This document shows positions 22,106-33,278 of a stretch of DNA of 64,000 bases, piece by piece (positions within the stretch are counted from its first letter, which is position 1; each line of letters opens with the position of its first letter). The DNA lies in assembly GCA_009760885.1 (NCBI GenBank), contig CM019699.1:42544268-42608267 (forward strand), given 5' to 3'. A program made the position numbers and the translations under genes. The notes beneath the pieces are model-generated. The model was not told the DNA's origin, did no database searches, and saw only the letters and a program-made list of their open reading frames with translations. Source of the DNA: Achatina immaculata. Lineage: Eukaryota > Mollusca > Gastropoda > Stylommatophora > Achatinidae.

Positions 22106-24850
22106 CACAGTAATTGCAACATGGGACATTAGAACATTAACAGAACTTGGGAAAAAATCGAACAAGAAATGAAAAGAATGGAAATTAACATCCTCGGTTT
22201 ATGTGAAATGAGATAGATTGGAGCAGGAAGCAGAGATCATAAAGACTTCAAAATAATATATTCCGGGGGAAACCAGTGTAGAAATGGAATTGGCATAATA
22301 TTGGATAAGAAGACAGAAAGTATTGTGAAAGGTTTCTGGTGCATATCAGACAGAGTGTTAATGGTTAAATTACAGGGCCACCCAATAGACACAAATCTTG
22401 TCCAAGTATATGCATCAACTTCAGAAAGCTCTGATGATGAATAAAATAATTTTACAACAATCTGGACATGGCAATGAAACATTGTAAACCATGAGAAGTA
22501 AACTTTGTGCTGGGTGATTTAAACATGAAAGAAGGGACTGAACAAGACAATGAAGCTACTGGCAACTATGGACTAAGGTATTAGAAATAGAAGAGGAGAG
22601 ATGTTGATTGAGTAGGCAGAAAAAAATAAAATGATAATAGGAAATACTTGGTTTCAACAACACCCAAGGTGACTATGGACATGGAAAAGCCCAAATAATA
22701 ACATACGTAACCAGATAGATTACATTATGATCAACAGAAGATTCAAAAACTCACTAATGTCCTTGAAAACAAGACCAAGCGCAGATTGCAACGGTGACCA
22801 CATCCCAGTTGTAGGAAAAGTGAGAATCAGGCTAAAGAGGTTAAAGGTAGCAGCTAAAAACAAAGAACTAGATAGAAAGCTGTTATGGAAAGTTAAAGCA
22901 GTACAAGAACAATATAGGACCATAGTGCATAATAGATATAATGCTATAGAGAAGACTGAAACGATTGATGAACAAAGGAATATGCTTAAAGACTATTCAG
23001 CAAACATCTATTGAAATCCTACTTCCAAATAAAAGACATGCTAAACAGGGGTGGATGACAGAAGAAATTTTACAACTAATGGATTGGAGAAGAAATCTTA
23101 AGGAAGATAAAGATGAATATGACAAAATAAATAAAGGAATAAGACACACGTGCAAGAAAGCTAAAGAGGAGTGGCTAAATCAGAAATGTAGTGAAATAGA
23201 GACACACCATCATGGAAACATAAGAGATATGTACAAACAAATAAAGGAGTTAACAAACAAAAGGGCATACCACAAGACTGGTTGCCTGAAGTCAAGATGG
23301 AACAAATGTTTTAGAGAACTCTATGAGGACAACAGAAGTGAAATAGATATACAAAATAATAATGAAGGCCCTCCCATATTAAAAGCAGAAGTGGAAGAAG
23401 CCATCAAACACATGAAGAACAACAAAGCACCAAAACCAGATAAAATCACCAAGGAAGAATTGGAAGCATTGGGAGAGCTTGGCATAGAAATAACTACCAG
23501 ATTGCTGAATGACATCTATAACAGTAACTATATCCTATCAGACCTTTTGCAATCAATTTTCATTGCCCTACCAAAGAAACACAGTGCAGTTGAATGTGAA
23601 GACCATAGAACCATTAGTCTTATGAGCTATGTTACCAAAATCCTGCTTTGTATTGTCATGAGAAGAGTCGGGGCAAAATAAAACCAGAAATCACTAAAGA
23701 ACAATGTGGCTTCGTTGAAGGAAAAGGTCCAAGTAATGTTATATATGTATATATATATAATGAGAACACTGATGGAGAGATCAACAGAAGTAAAGACGGA
23801 CCTATGCTTATGCTTCACAGACTACTGTAAAGCCTTCGATAAAGTGAGACACACAGAAATTATAAGAATGCTGGAAGACATCAACATAGATGGGAAAGAT
23901 CTGAAACTCATAAAAACATATACTGGTAGCAATTGCAGCAAAGAGGGTTGAGAACCAAACAGAAGCATTCCAAGACGTAAAACTGAAAGTGAGACAAGGA
24001 TGTGTTCTATCTCCTGACCTTTCCTTGTACAGCGACAACATAATGAGAAATATAGAGAACATACCAGGAATATCAGTTGGCGGTTACAACTTTAACAACT
24101 TAAGATATGCAGATGACAGTTCTGATTGCTAAAAGTGAAGGGGAGGTACAAGCTCTTCTGGACATCGTGGTTCGTGAAAGTAAAAATAAAGGTCTCAGAA
24201 TGAACAAAAAGAAGACTGAAGTGATGGTTATCCTGAAGAAAAGAATACCACCAAAATGTAGCATTACCATCGATGGCACAAATCTGAAACAAGTTGATAG
24301 ATTCAAGTACTTAGGAGCGATTATAACAACTTATGGGAAATGTCACAATGAAATAAAAAGCAGACATGCTCAGGCCAAGTCAGCATTCCAGACAATGAGA
24401 CATGTCTTGTGCAACAGATCTATATCAATGGAAACAAGATTCCGAGTACTTAAATGTTACATCGAGCCAATTGTGTTTTATGGATGTGAAGCATGGTCTA
24501 TGAGAGTACAGTGAGAAATAGAGGCTATGGAAATGTAGTTTATAAAAAGGATGTTGACAGCCAAGAATACCAATGAAGAGGTCTTAAGAGAGGCTGGAGT
24601 TAAAAAGCAAACTATAGCAAAGATCAGAGGCAGACAAGTGAGATCTATAGGACATCTCCTAAGAAGAGGAACACTGGAACACACTGTGGCAAATGGAAAA
24701 ATTGAGGGAAGAAGAGACAGAGGAAGATATAGAAAGAAGTTACTGGATGGGTTGTCAGTGTGGCTAGGATAAAAGTCACCGGCGGATCTCATAATCAAGT
24801 CTAAAGACAGGGAATTGTGGACAGAAATGATCACCTACACCACGTGGCAT
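22105..24850 (+). pseudogene. APE-RT LINE, near full length, decayed
   Basis: Plus-strand element with both enzyme halves. Endonuclease: ATWDIRTLTELGK, INILGLCEMR with a stop in place of Trp, a G-G-N-x-x-x-N-G-I-G-I-I block, then a stop in the D-E-x-N-N-F region and FVLGDLNMKEG (near 22500). RT: TKEELEALGELGIE preceded by KNNKAPKPDKI (23420-23450), EDHRTISLMSYVTKILL, EQCGFVEGKG, DYCKAFDKVRHTEIIRML, VRQGCVLSPDL and LRYADD (near 24105), directly followed by a frameshift. C-terminal: FKYLGAIITTYGKCHNEI, VLKCYIEPIVFYGCEAW, RSIGHLLRRGTLEHTVANGK. Its stops and frameshifts rule out activity. The 23740-23762 stretch contains an AT expansion inside the RT. Confidence 0.85.
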
Positions 24851-25224
24851 GGCTCTTAGAAGGGGGTCTAGAACGTGAAGTTCGGAAATCTGTGCCTTCA
24901 TGGATAAAATTTTCTAGAAGAGCGGATAGTTAAATGAGTTATATAAAAGAACCAGGACATTAGTTAGGAGGAAAAAATAAGAGAGAATTTTCAACGGTCT
25001 AGTTCAGTAGAAGTTTCCTCCGGAGTTTCAGTCTGTTCAGAAGTTCAGTCATGCTTTAAATTCAGTCGCAGTGACAATTGTCCTTTAGGACAAAGTTTTG
25101 ATTAGTTAAAATGTAGGCTGTTGTAGTATTGTTCTTGTCAGGACAGAAAGTGTTCTTTAGTGGTTTTCACTTTTTTGGAAGATGTGTTATTTTGGACATC
25201 TCTTGGAATTTCTGTATTTGTAAG
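24851..25224. other. unassigned sequence with TATA-like box
   Basis: No coding potential. TTATATAAAAGAACCAGG at 24940 resembles a core promoter and is followed by short repeats of GTTCAGT/AGTTCAG. It could be a piece of an LTR or a LINE 5' region; neither is supported by paired ends. Confidence 0.35.
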
Positions 25225-25830
25225 TAGATGTATTGTGTAGAGTAGCAGAAAATGGAGACATCACAGAGGACATCAACAGAAGACTTACTAGAGCAAACCA
25301 GGCTTTTGCAGTGTTGCAGACTATATGGAAATTAAAAAAAAAACTAAGCATGAAGATGAAAATCAGGATATTTAAGAGTAATGTTCTAAGTGTACTACTC
25401 TATGGAAGTGAATGCTGGAAAATCACCAAAACCATAGAAAACAAACTGAATTCTTTCCAGACTAAATGTTTATGAAGAATTAGAAAAATATTTTGGCCAA
25501 ACACTGTAAGAAATAACATCTTATTGGCAGAAATGCAGATGAAGCCACTGACAGCAATTACTGAGGAAAGACGCTGGCGATGGTTGGGACATGTGGTCCA
25601 AATGACTGACAACTCACTACCAAAAATAGCATTAAGCTTGACACTACAGGGGAACAGAAGTAAGGGTAGACCAAAGGAGACATGGAGAAGAACAGAAAGG
25701 ATGTTGAGCAATAGAGGGCTCACCTGGGCAAGAGCAGAAAAAAAGGCAAAGGACAGGCATTTGTGGAAAACCCTTGTGGAAACCCCATGTGCCCTGGGCA
25801 CTTAAGGTTCAGAGAGAGAGAGAGAGATGT
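25225..25830 (+). pseudogene. LINE 3' fragment (second RTE-like family)
   Basis: Plus-strand codons read CRVAENGDITEDINRRLTRA, NVLSVLLYGSECWKITKTIE, a stop after KCL, then EERRWRWLGHVVQMTDNSLP and RSKGRPKETWRR, ending PCALGT-stop. A homologous, longer copy lies on the minus strand at 56960-58015. It ends in (GA)n at 25810-25828. Confidence 0.87.
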
Positions 25831-26344
25831 ATTGTAATTAGTCTTCTTTTAGGTTTTACTTTCCTATGGCAAACAAGTTCTTGCCCGGGAAGTTCTATTG
25901 TTATGTTTGTTTAATCTCTGCCATGTGGCATTAGTTTTCTTCATCTTCACTGTTATCATCCTCATTTTCTTCATCAATAAATTTCTGTAGATCTGCCATT
26001 ACCTCATGTGTTTGTTGACTTAGCTGATTGTCAACATTGCTGTCAGAGAGTCTGCTTGTGCCGCCCAAGTTGTTATCATTGTTTTAGTGTCCGAGCACCT
26101 GTGATTTAGCATTCATTATATGGCTAGCTAGAAAGCTAGATAAGTTCACAACTGAAGTTAAAACTCCATAGACACTAAACAATTAAGTCTTCAGTGGTTC
26201 TCAACCTGTTAGAACAACCACAATTTCTAGTAAGAGTATGCCCACAGTCCAGTAGGTGCTATACTGGCATGTCAGCTGTAAAGTGTAAATTGGAACACTA
26301 TGTTAGTTTGTTCAACAGGCACATGTAAGAAGGCATACTGCTTT
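25831..26344. other. unassigned sequence
   Basis: No gene or repeat recognised; (TTCATC)-type purine/pyrimidine bias near 25930-25980. Confidence 0.5.
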
Positions 26345-26490
26345 ACTATGTCTCATGATCATATTTTAAAGTTGTCATGTTCTGTGTCTTATGATCATAT
26401 TATAAAACTGTTTATGTTCTATGTCTCATAATTATATTTTAAAGTCATGTTCTATGTCTCATGATTGTATTTTAAAATCATGTTCATCGA
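26345..26490. repeat. ~43-bp tandem repeat
   Basis: About four degenerate copies of a unit with TCTCATGATCATATTTTAAA, the same as at 18240-18345. Confidence 0.85.
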
Positions 26491-26551
26491 TATGTATACA
26501 AAAGTAAGCAATATATGCACAAGTGACAAGATAACAAGGTTTCTTCTACAT

Positions 26552-26557
26552 TTTATT
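26552..26557 (-). promoter_or_regulatory. possible WASHC1 poly(A) signal
   Basis: TTTATT on the plus strand reads AATAAA on the WASHC1 strand, the first clear such hexamer I find downstream of the stop codon at 27971. It would imply a 1.4 kb 3' UTR containing two tandem arrays. Confidence 0.3.
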
Positions 26558-26719
26558 ACATCATAATATAACAACTAAATATCATGATAAATGGAATGAT
26601 CACAACATTACAAAAAGTCCTATGTCATAAGAACAACGCTGTTTATCTAGGAACTATAGTCCGAGAGATAATATACAACAACAGAATTAATAATCAGTTT
26701 CATGTCATGCATCTCAACT

Positions 26720-26985
26720 TTCATAACTGATAAATGACAGTCACATTTGTTGATTGATGTATGACACTCAAATATGTTGACTGATGTATGACAGTCACAT
26801 TTGCTGATTGATGTATGACAGTCAAATTTGTCAACTGATGTATGACAGTCACATTTGTTGATTGATGTATGACAGTCAAATCTGTCAATTGATGTATGAC
26901 AGTCAAATTTGTTGATTGATGTATGACAGTCAAATCTGTTGATTTATGTATGACAGTGATATCTGTTGACTGAAATAAAATTGCC
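26720..26985. repeat. 27-bp minisatellite
   Basis: About ten copies of a 27-bp unit containing TTGATTGATGTATGACAGTC. It is downstream of the WASHC1 stop and may lie in the 3' UTR. Confidence 0.95.
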
Positions 26986-27299
26986 ATGATTATTAAAATC
27001 AAAGGAAGATGAATAGACAGACTTAATAATTATTTAAAAACTTGTTGTACTATCTCTCATACATTTTGTTCCAGTACCCCAAAAAGACTTTCTCTAAAAA
27101 CTGTGCAGGTCTCTCTGACAGATCAGATCTCAGTTTTAAGATCTGGCAGAATGTCTGTAATGAAGTCCTTACATTTCATAGGTCTGGCATAAGGAGAAAA
27201 CATGACAACTGTGTATGATTTATGTCAAGACAGCCTCATACTTTCATAAGAAATATCATCTTTCAGTATTGCACATGAAGCTGATTATGTGCCCAGTGG
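26986..27299. other. unassigned sequence, possible WASHC1 3' UTR
   Basis: No open frame or repeat recognised. Confidence 0.4.
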
Positions 27300-27465
27300 T
27301 AGCATAAACATATAAGACATGAATATAAGAAGGCTCATCTCAAATATAAGATATTAGAATACGAAGGCTCATATCAAATAAGACATGAACATAAGAAGAC
27401 TTTCATATAAGACATGAACATAAGAAGACTCATCTCAAATAAGACATGAACATAAGAAAGCTTCA
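27300..27465. repeat. ~32-bp degenerate tandem repeat
   Basis: Five imperfect copies built from AAGACATGAACATAAGAAG and CTCATCTCAAAT. Confidence 0.88.
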
Positions 27466-27970
27466 GCATTCTCCTTGATGTATGGGGAGTGCTTGTGTTG
27501 GAGATGTAGTGTACTGATCAAGTACAGGCAGTTATATATATAAATGTGTGTGATGTGTGTGTAATTTACTGCAAACAGAACCTGGCATGAGCTGAAAAGT
27601 TAAGAGTGAGAATGCAGAAACAGTGACTTATTTTCATGTAGACAGGTTTCAGTACTTGGAGCTACACAGAGACAAATGCTGACAACTATGTAGAGAAATA
27701 TTTGTTTAAGGCGGTGGATAGCCAGATGTGTGTGGTTTTCTTTTGTAAACAAAATTTTCTTATATTTAATTTCTAGATAAACGGGAACTTTTTGAATAAC
27801 CCATATGTTTCCCTACTGAATGATCTCTGCTGGTGGTATGAAAAACACGGTTTAAAAATTGTTCAAAATGATGATACACTGAAAGCAAAATTGCTCTCAT
27901 CAAGAAGAAAGCATATCCTGTAAAGCTTGTGACTAAATGCACTTGGTTGAATGTCAAAAATGAGGCTGTT

Positions 27971-28656
27971 CTACTGCCACTCTTCATCACTGTCACCTTT
28001 ATGTGAAGGCGCATCAGCTTTTGGAGGGGCCGGTATCATGGATGCAATTTTATCCATAGCTGAGCCTCCTCCTGCTGACTCTGTCTTCTCTCCTGTCTTG
28101 GCAGTTCCAGAAATTCCCTTCCTCCTCATTGTCAGTTTGGAGAATAAATCACTCATAAGATCTCCTCCTCCTCCACCAGCACCTGCACTAGGTGCTGCAC
28201 CTTGCTCTTTCTCTTCCTGCCTCTTCTTTCTGTTGCTCACCTTTCTATCCTTGGCAGACTTCAGCCCAGCTCCAGATGCGCCTCCAGCCTTCACAATGGA
28301 ATCCAACAAGCTCTGTCGACCAGATGATGGCTGTGCCACTTCCTGTGGTACACTTCCTGGAGGAGGTGGGGGCCCAGGGGGAGGGGGAGGTGGTGGAACA
28401 CCTGTTGGTGGTGGTGGTGGTGGTGGTGGTGGTGCTGCTGCTGCTGCAAGCTGGGGTGGTGGTGGTGGTGGTGGTGGTGGAGGTGGTTCTGGTGGTTGGG
28501 GGCCAGAGGATGGAAGTGATGCTGCTGAAGAGGGGCCAGCTGGCACAGCATCATGCTCTGGGCTTACCGATGGAAGATCAGGGATGTTGGTGCCCATAAC
28601 TGATGGGGCTATAGAAGGACCTTGATCTGCACTGAATGCAAGGTCATCTGCAACAC
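27971..28656 (-). CDS. WASHC1, last exon (polyproline and VCA)
   Basis: WASH activates the Arp2/3 complex to build branched actin on endosomes, together with the WASHC2-5 subunits, during retromer-linked sorting. This exon starts after a TTTATCTTCACTTAG acceptor with VADDLAFSAD and PSIAPSVMGTNIPDLP. Then come four polyproline runs (28530-28360 region) that bind profilin-actin, then the WH2-like actin motif SLLDSIVKAGG, then the Arp2/3-binding central part LMSDLFSKLTMRRKGISG. It ends in the acidic tail DSDEEWQ with the conserved Trp near the end; the stop is at 27971. Phase 1 entry completes the Gly codon begun in the exon at 41682. Extra Ala and Gly runs make the proline region longer than usual; the sense strand is (CCA)n/(CCT)n, prone to length change. 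Confidence 0.93.
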
Positions 28657-28714
28657 CTAAGTGAAGATAAACCATTGTTAGAAAGTGACCTGGTTTTCAA
28701 TTTTGATTATTGTA

Positions 28715-29060
28715 GATGATACAGGCACTAACAAATCTGTATAGTTCTGATCAGCATGTGACAGTAATGTTACATTATCTGCACAGTTCTGATCAGCATG
28801 TGACAGTGATGTTACATTATCTGCACAGTTCTGATCAGCATGTGACAGTAATGTTACATTATCTGCACAGTTCTGATCAGCATGTGACAGTGATGTTACA
28901 TTATCTGCACAGTTCTGATCAGCATGTGACAGTAATTTTACATTATCTGCACAGTTCTGATCAGCATGTGACAATGATGTTACATTATCTGCACAGTTCT
29001 GATCAGCATGTGACAATAATGTTACATTATCTGAACAGTTCTGATGGGTTATGTGACAGT
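28715..29060. repeat. 42-bp minisatellite in WASHC1 intron
   Basis: About eight copies of a 42-bp unit containing GTTCTGATCAGCATGTGACA and TAATGTTACATTATCTGCAC. It ends only about 60 bp from the splice acceptor of the last WASHC1 exon. The unit is 14 codons long and open on the minus strand, giving a spurious HADQNCADNV repeat. Confidence 0.97.
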
Positions 29061-29194
29061 AATGTTATCCTATCTGCAGATTTCTGAAGAGTTACATAAC
29101 AGTAATGCTATGTTATTTGCATGCACTGACAAGACTTTTCCCCCAAGTATTAGGGAAAAAAATCATCATCAACAGAATCTCAACAGCTTTAGAT

Positions 29195-29860
29195 CACAAA
29201 CTGAGACATGAATAAGCATGATTTTCTAACAAGAAATGCACAGACCATATATCCACACTAAAAAACTGAGACATGAATAAGCATGATTTTCTAACAAGAA
29301 ATGCACAGACCATATATCCACACTAAAAAACTGAGACATGAATAAGCATGATTTTCTAACAAGCAATGCACAGACCATATATCCACACTAAAAAACTGAG
29401 ACATGAATAAGCATGATTTTCTAACAAGCAATGCACAGACCATATATCCACACTAAAAAACTGAGACATGAATAAGCAGGATTTTCTAACAGGCAATGCA
29501 CAGACCATATACCCACACTAAAAAACTGAGACATGAATAAGCAGGATTTTCTAACAAGCAATGCACAGACCATATATCCACACTAAAAAACTGAGACATG
29601 AATAAGCAGGATTTTCTAACAAGAAATGCACAGACCATATATCCACACTAAAAAACTGAGACATGAATAAGCAGGATTTTCTAACAAGCAATGCACAGAC
29701 CATATACCCACACTAAAAAACTGAGACATGAATAAGCAGGATTTTCTAACAAGCAATGCACAGACCATATATCCACACTAAAAAACTGAGACATGAATAA
29801 GCAGGATTTTCTAACAAGCAATGCACAGACCACATACCCACACTAAGAAACAATAGAACA
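29195..29860. repeat. 65-bp minisatellite
   Basis: About ten copies of a 65-bp unit containing CTGAGACATGAATAAGCATG and AATGCACAGACCATATATCC. Left copies have AAGCATG and AAGAAATG; right copies have AAGCAGG and AAGCAATG, so a variant gradient runs across the array. Confidence 0.97.
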
Positions 29861-29869
29861 ATGCTCAGA

Positions 29870-30083
29870 ATGGCAGAGAGTGACATATATTTTTATATTT
29901 GAAAGTGGACATATAGAAAGTATGCGGAGAATTTTGAGAGCTTATGGAATCCAATGCCAACTTGTGGCAATAATCAAAAGTTTCTATGTCAGTTTTACTT
30001 GTAGTATTGGTCAAAGTAATATAAACTTTGAGGTGAAAGCAGGAGTTAGACTAGGATGTATCCTATCAGCCACCCTTCATTAT
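29870..30083 (+). pseudogene. LINE RT fragment
   Basis: Codons give ESMRRILRAYGIQCQLVAII, FTCSIGQSNINFEVKAGVRL and GCILSATLHY-stop: the F-D-S/x-H-R block through the GVRQGC block of reverse transcriptase. The frame ends exactly where the 66-bp array begins. Confidence 0.8.
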
Positions 30084-33000
30084 TAGTGGAGTGATCACAA
30101 CTCTGGGGGGTGGGGGAATAGGTAATGACTTTATTATGTTTATTATTATTATTAGTAGAGTGATCACAATTCTGGGGGGTGGGGGAATAGGTAATGACTT
30201 ATTATGTTTATTATTATTATTAGTGGAGTGATCACAATTCTGGGGGGTGGGGGAATAGGTAATGACTTATTATGTTTATTATTATTATTAGTGGAGTGAT
30301 CACAATTCTGGGGGGTGGGGGAATAGGTAATGACTTATTATGTTTATTATTATTATTAGTGGAGTGATAACAATTCTGGGGGGTGGGGGAATAGGTAATG
30401 ACTTTATTATGTTTATTATTATTAGTGGAGTGATCACAATTCGGGGGGGGGGAGGAGTAGGTAATGACTTTATTATGTTTATTATTATTATTAGTGGAGT
30501 GATCACAACTCTGGGGGGGAATAGGTAATGACTTTATTATGTTTATTATTATTATTAGTGGAGTGATCACAACTCTGGGGGGGGGGAATAGGCAATGACT
30601 TTATTATGTTTATTATTATTATTAGTGGAGTGATCACAACTCTGGGGGGGGGATAGGTAATGACTTTATTATGTTTATTATTATTATTAGTGGAGTGATC
30701 ACAACTCTGGGGGGGGGGGGGGAATAGGCAATGACTTTATTATGTATTATTATTATTAGTGGAGTGATCACAACTCTGGGGGGGGGGGAATAGGTAATGA
30801 CTTTATTATGTTTATTATTATTATTAGTGGAGTGATCACAACTCTGGGGGGTGGGGGAATAGGCAATGACTTTATTATGTTTATTATTATTATTAGTGGA
30901 GTGATCACAATTCTGGGGGGTGGGGGAATAGGTAATGACTTTATTATGTTTATTATTATTATTAGTGGAGTGATCACAATTCTGGGGGGTGGGGGAATAG
31001 GTAATGACTTTATTATGTTTATTATTATATTAGTGGAGTGATAACAATTCTGGGGGGTGGGGGAATAGGTAATGACTTTATTATGTTTATTATTATTATT
31101 AGTGGAGTGATCACAATTCTGGGGGGGGGGAGGAGTAGGTAATGACTTTATTATGTTTATTATTATTATTAGTGGAGTGATCACAACTCTGGGGGGGAAT
31201 AGGTAATGACTTTATTATGTTTATTATTATTAGTGGAGTGATCACAACTCTGGGGGGGGGGAATAGGCAATGACTTTATTATGTTTTATTATTATTAGTA
31301 GAGTGATCACAATTCTGGGGGGGGGATAGGTAATGACTTTATTATGTTTATATTATTATTAGTGGAGTGATCACAACTCTGGGGGGGGGGAATAGGCAAT
31401 GACTTTATTATGTTTATTATTATTATTAGTGGAGTGATCACAACTCTGGGGGGGGGGATAGGTAATGACTTTATTATGTTTATTATTATTATTAGTGGAG
31501 TGATCACAACTCTGGGGGGGGGGGAATAGGCAATGACTTTATTATGTTTATTATTATTATTAGTGGAGTGATCACAACTCTGGGGGGGGGAATAGGTAAT
31601 GACTTTATTATGTTTATTATTATTAGTGGAGTGATCACAACTCTGGGGGGGGGGGGGGAATAGGCAATGACTTTATTATGTTATTATTATTATTAGTGGA
31701 GTGATCACAACTCTGGGGGGGGGGGAATAGGTAATGACTTTATTATGTTTATTATATTATTAGTGGAGTGATCACAACTCTGGGGGGTGGGGGAATAGGC
31801 AATGACTTTATTATGTTTATATTATTATTAGTGGAGTGATCACAATTCTGGGGGGTGGGGGAATAGGTAATGACTTTATTATGTTTATTATTATTAGTGG
31901 AGTGATCACAATTCTGGGGGGTGGGGGAATAGGTAATGACTTTATTATGTTTATTATTATTATTAGTGGAGTGATAACAATTCTGGGGGGTGGGGGAATA
32001 GGTAATGACTTTATTATGTTTATTATTATTAGTGGAGTGATCACAATTCTGGGGGGGGGGGAGGAGTAGGTAATGACTTTATTATGTTTATTATATTATT
32101 AGTGGAGTGATCACAACTCTGGGGGGGAATAGGTAATGACTTTATTATGTTTATTATTATTATTAGTGGAGTGATCACAACTCTGGGGGGGGGGGAATAG
32201 GCAATGACTTTATTATGTTTATTATTATTAGTGGAGTGATCACAACTCTGGGGGGGGGGATAGGTAATGACTTTATTATGTTTATTATTATTATTAGTGG
32301 AGTGATCACAACTCTGGGGGGGGAATAGGCAATGACTTTATTATGTTTATTATTATTATTAGTGGAGTGATCACAATTCTGGGGGGGGGGGAATAGGTAA
32401 TGACTTTATTATGTTATTATTATTAGTGGAGTGATCACAACTCTGGGGGGTGGGGGAATAGGCAATGACTTTATTATGTTTATTATTATTATTAGTGGAG
32501 TGATCACAACTCTGGGGGGTGGGGGAATAGGTAATGACTTTATTATGTTTATTATTATTATTAGTGGAGTGATCACAACTCTGGGGGGGGGGAATAGGTA
32601 ATGACTTTATTATGTTTATTATTATTATTAGTGGAGTGATCACAACTCTGGGGGGGGAATAGGTAATGACTTTATTATGTTTATTATTATTAGTGGAGTG
32701 ATCACAACTCTGGGGGGGGGAATAGGCAATGACTTTATTATGTTATTATTATTATTAGTGGAGTGATCACAACTCTGGGGGGGGGGATAGGTAATGACTT
32801 TATTATGTTTATTATTATTAGTGGAGTGATCACAACTCTGGGGGGGGGGAATAGGCAATGACTTTATTATGTTTATTATATTATTAGTGGAGTGATCACA
32901 ACTCTGGGGGGGGGAATAGGTAATGACTTTATTATGTTATTATTATTATTAGTGGAGTGATCACAACTCTGGGGGGTGGGGGAATAGGCAATGACTTTAT

Positions 33001-33278
33001 TATGTTTATTATTATTAGTGGAGTGATCACAACTCTGGGGGGTGGGGGAATAGGTAATGACTTTATTATGTTATTATTATTATTAGTGGAGTGATCACAA
33101 CTCTGGGGGGTGGGGGAATAGGTAATGACTTTATTATGTTTATTATTATTATTAGTGGAGTGATCACAACTCTGGGGGGTGGGGGAATAGGTAATGACTT
33201 TATTATGTTTATTATTATTATTAGTGGAGTGATCACAACTCTGGGGGGGGAATAGGCAATGACTTTATTATGTTTATT
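30084..33278. repeat. ~66-bp G-rich satellite array, main block
   Basis: About 48 copies of a 62-70 bp unit: TTATTATTATTAGTGGAGTG, ATCACAATTCT or ATCACAACTCT, a G run of 7-14 bases that is sometimes split by one T, then AATAGGTAATGACTTTATTA. Most unit length changes fall in the G run and the ATT run. Each copy has the palindrome GTGATCAC. Higher-order order is visible: blocks with GGGGGGTGGGGG alternate with plain G blocks in a repeating succession. Confidence 0.98.

Noticed and set aside
24900..25224. Solo LTR
   Set aside because: A TATA-like box is present, but I found no matching second copy, TG...CA ends or target duplication.
28291..28625. Plus-strand glycine-rich and histidine-rich frames
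   Set aside because: Antisense and shifted readings of the WASHC1 polyproline exon.
30084..33278. CRISPR-like regular repeats
   Set aside because: The units are contiguous tandem copies with no unique spacers, in a eukaryotic intron with no cas genes.
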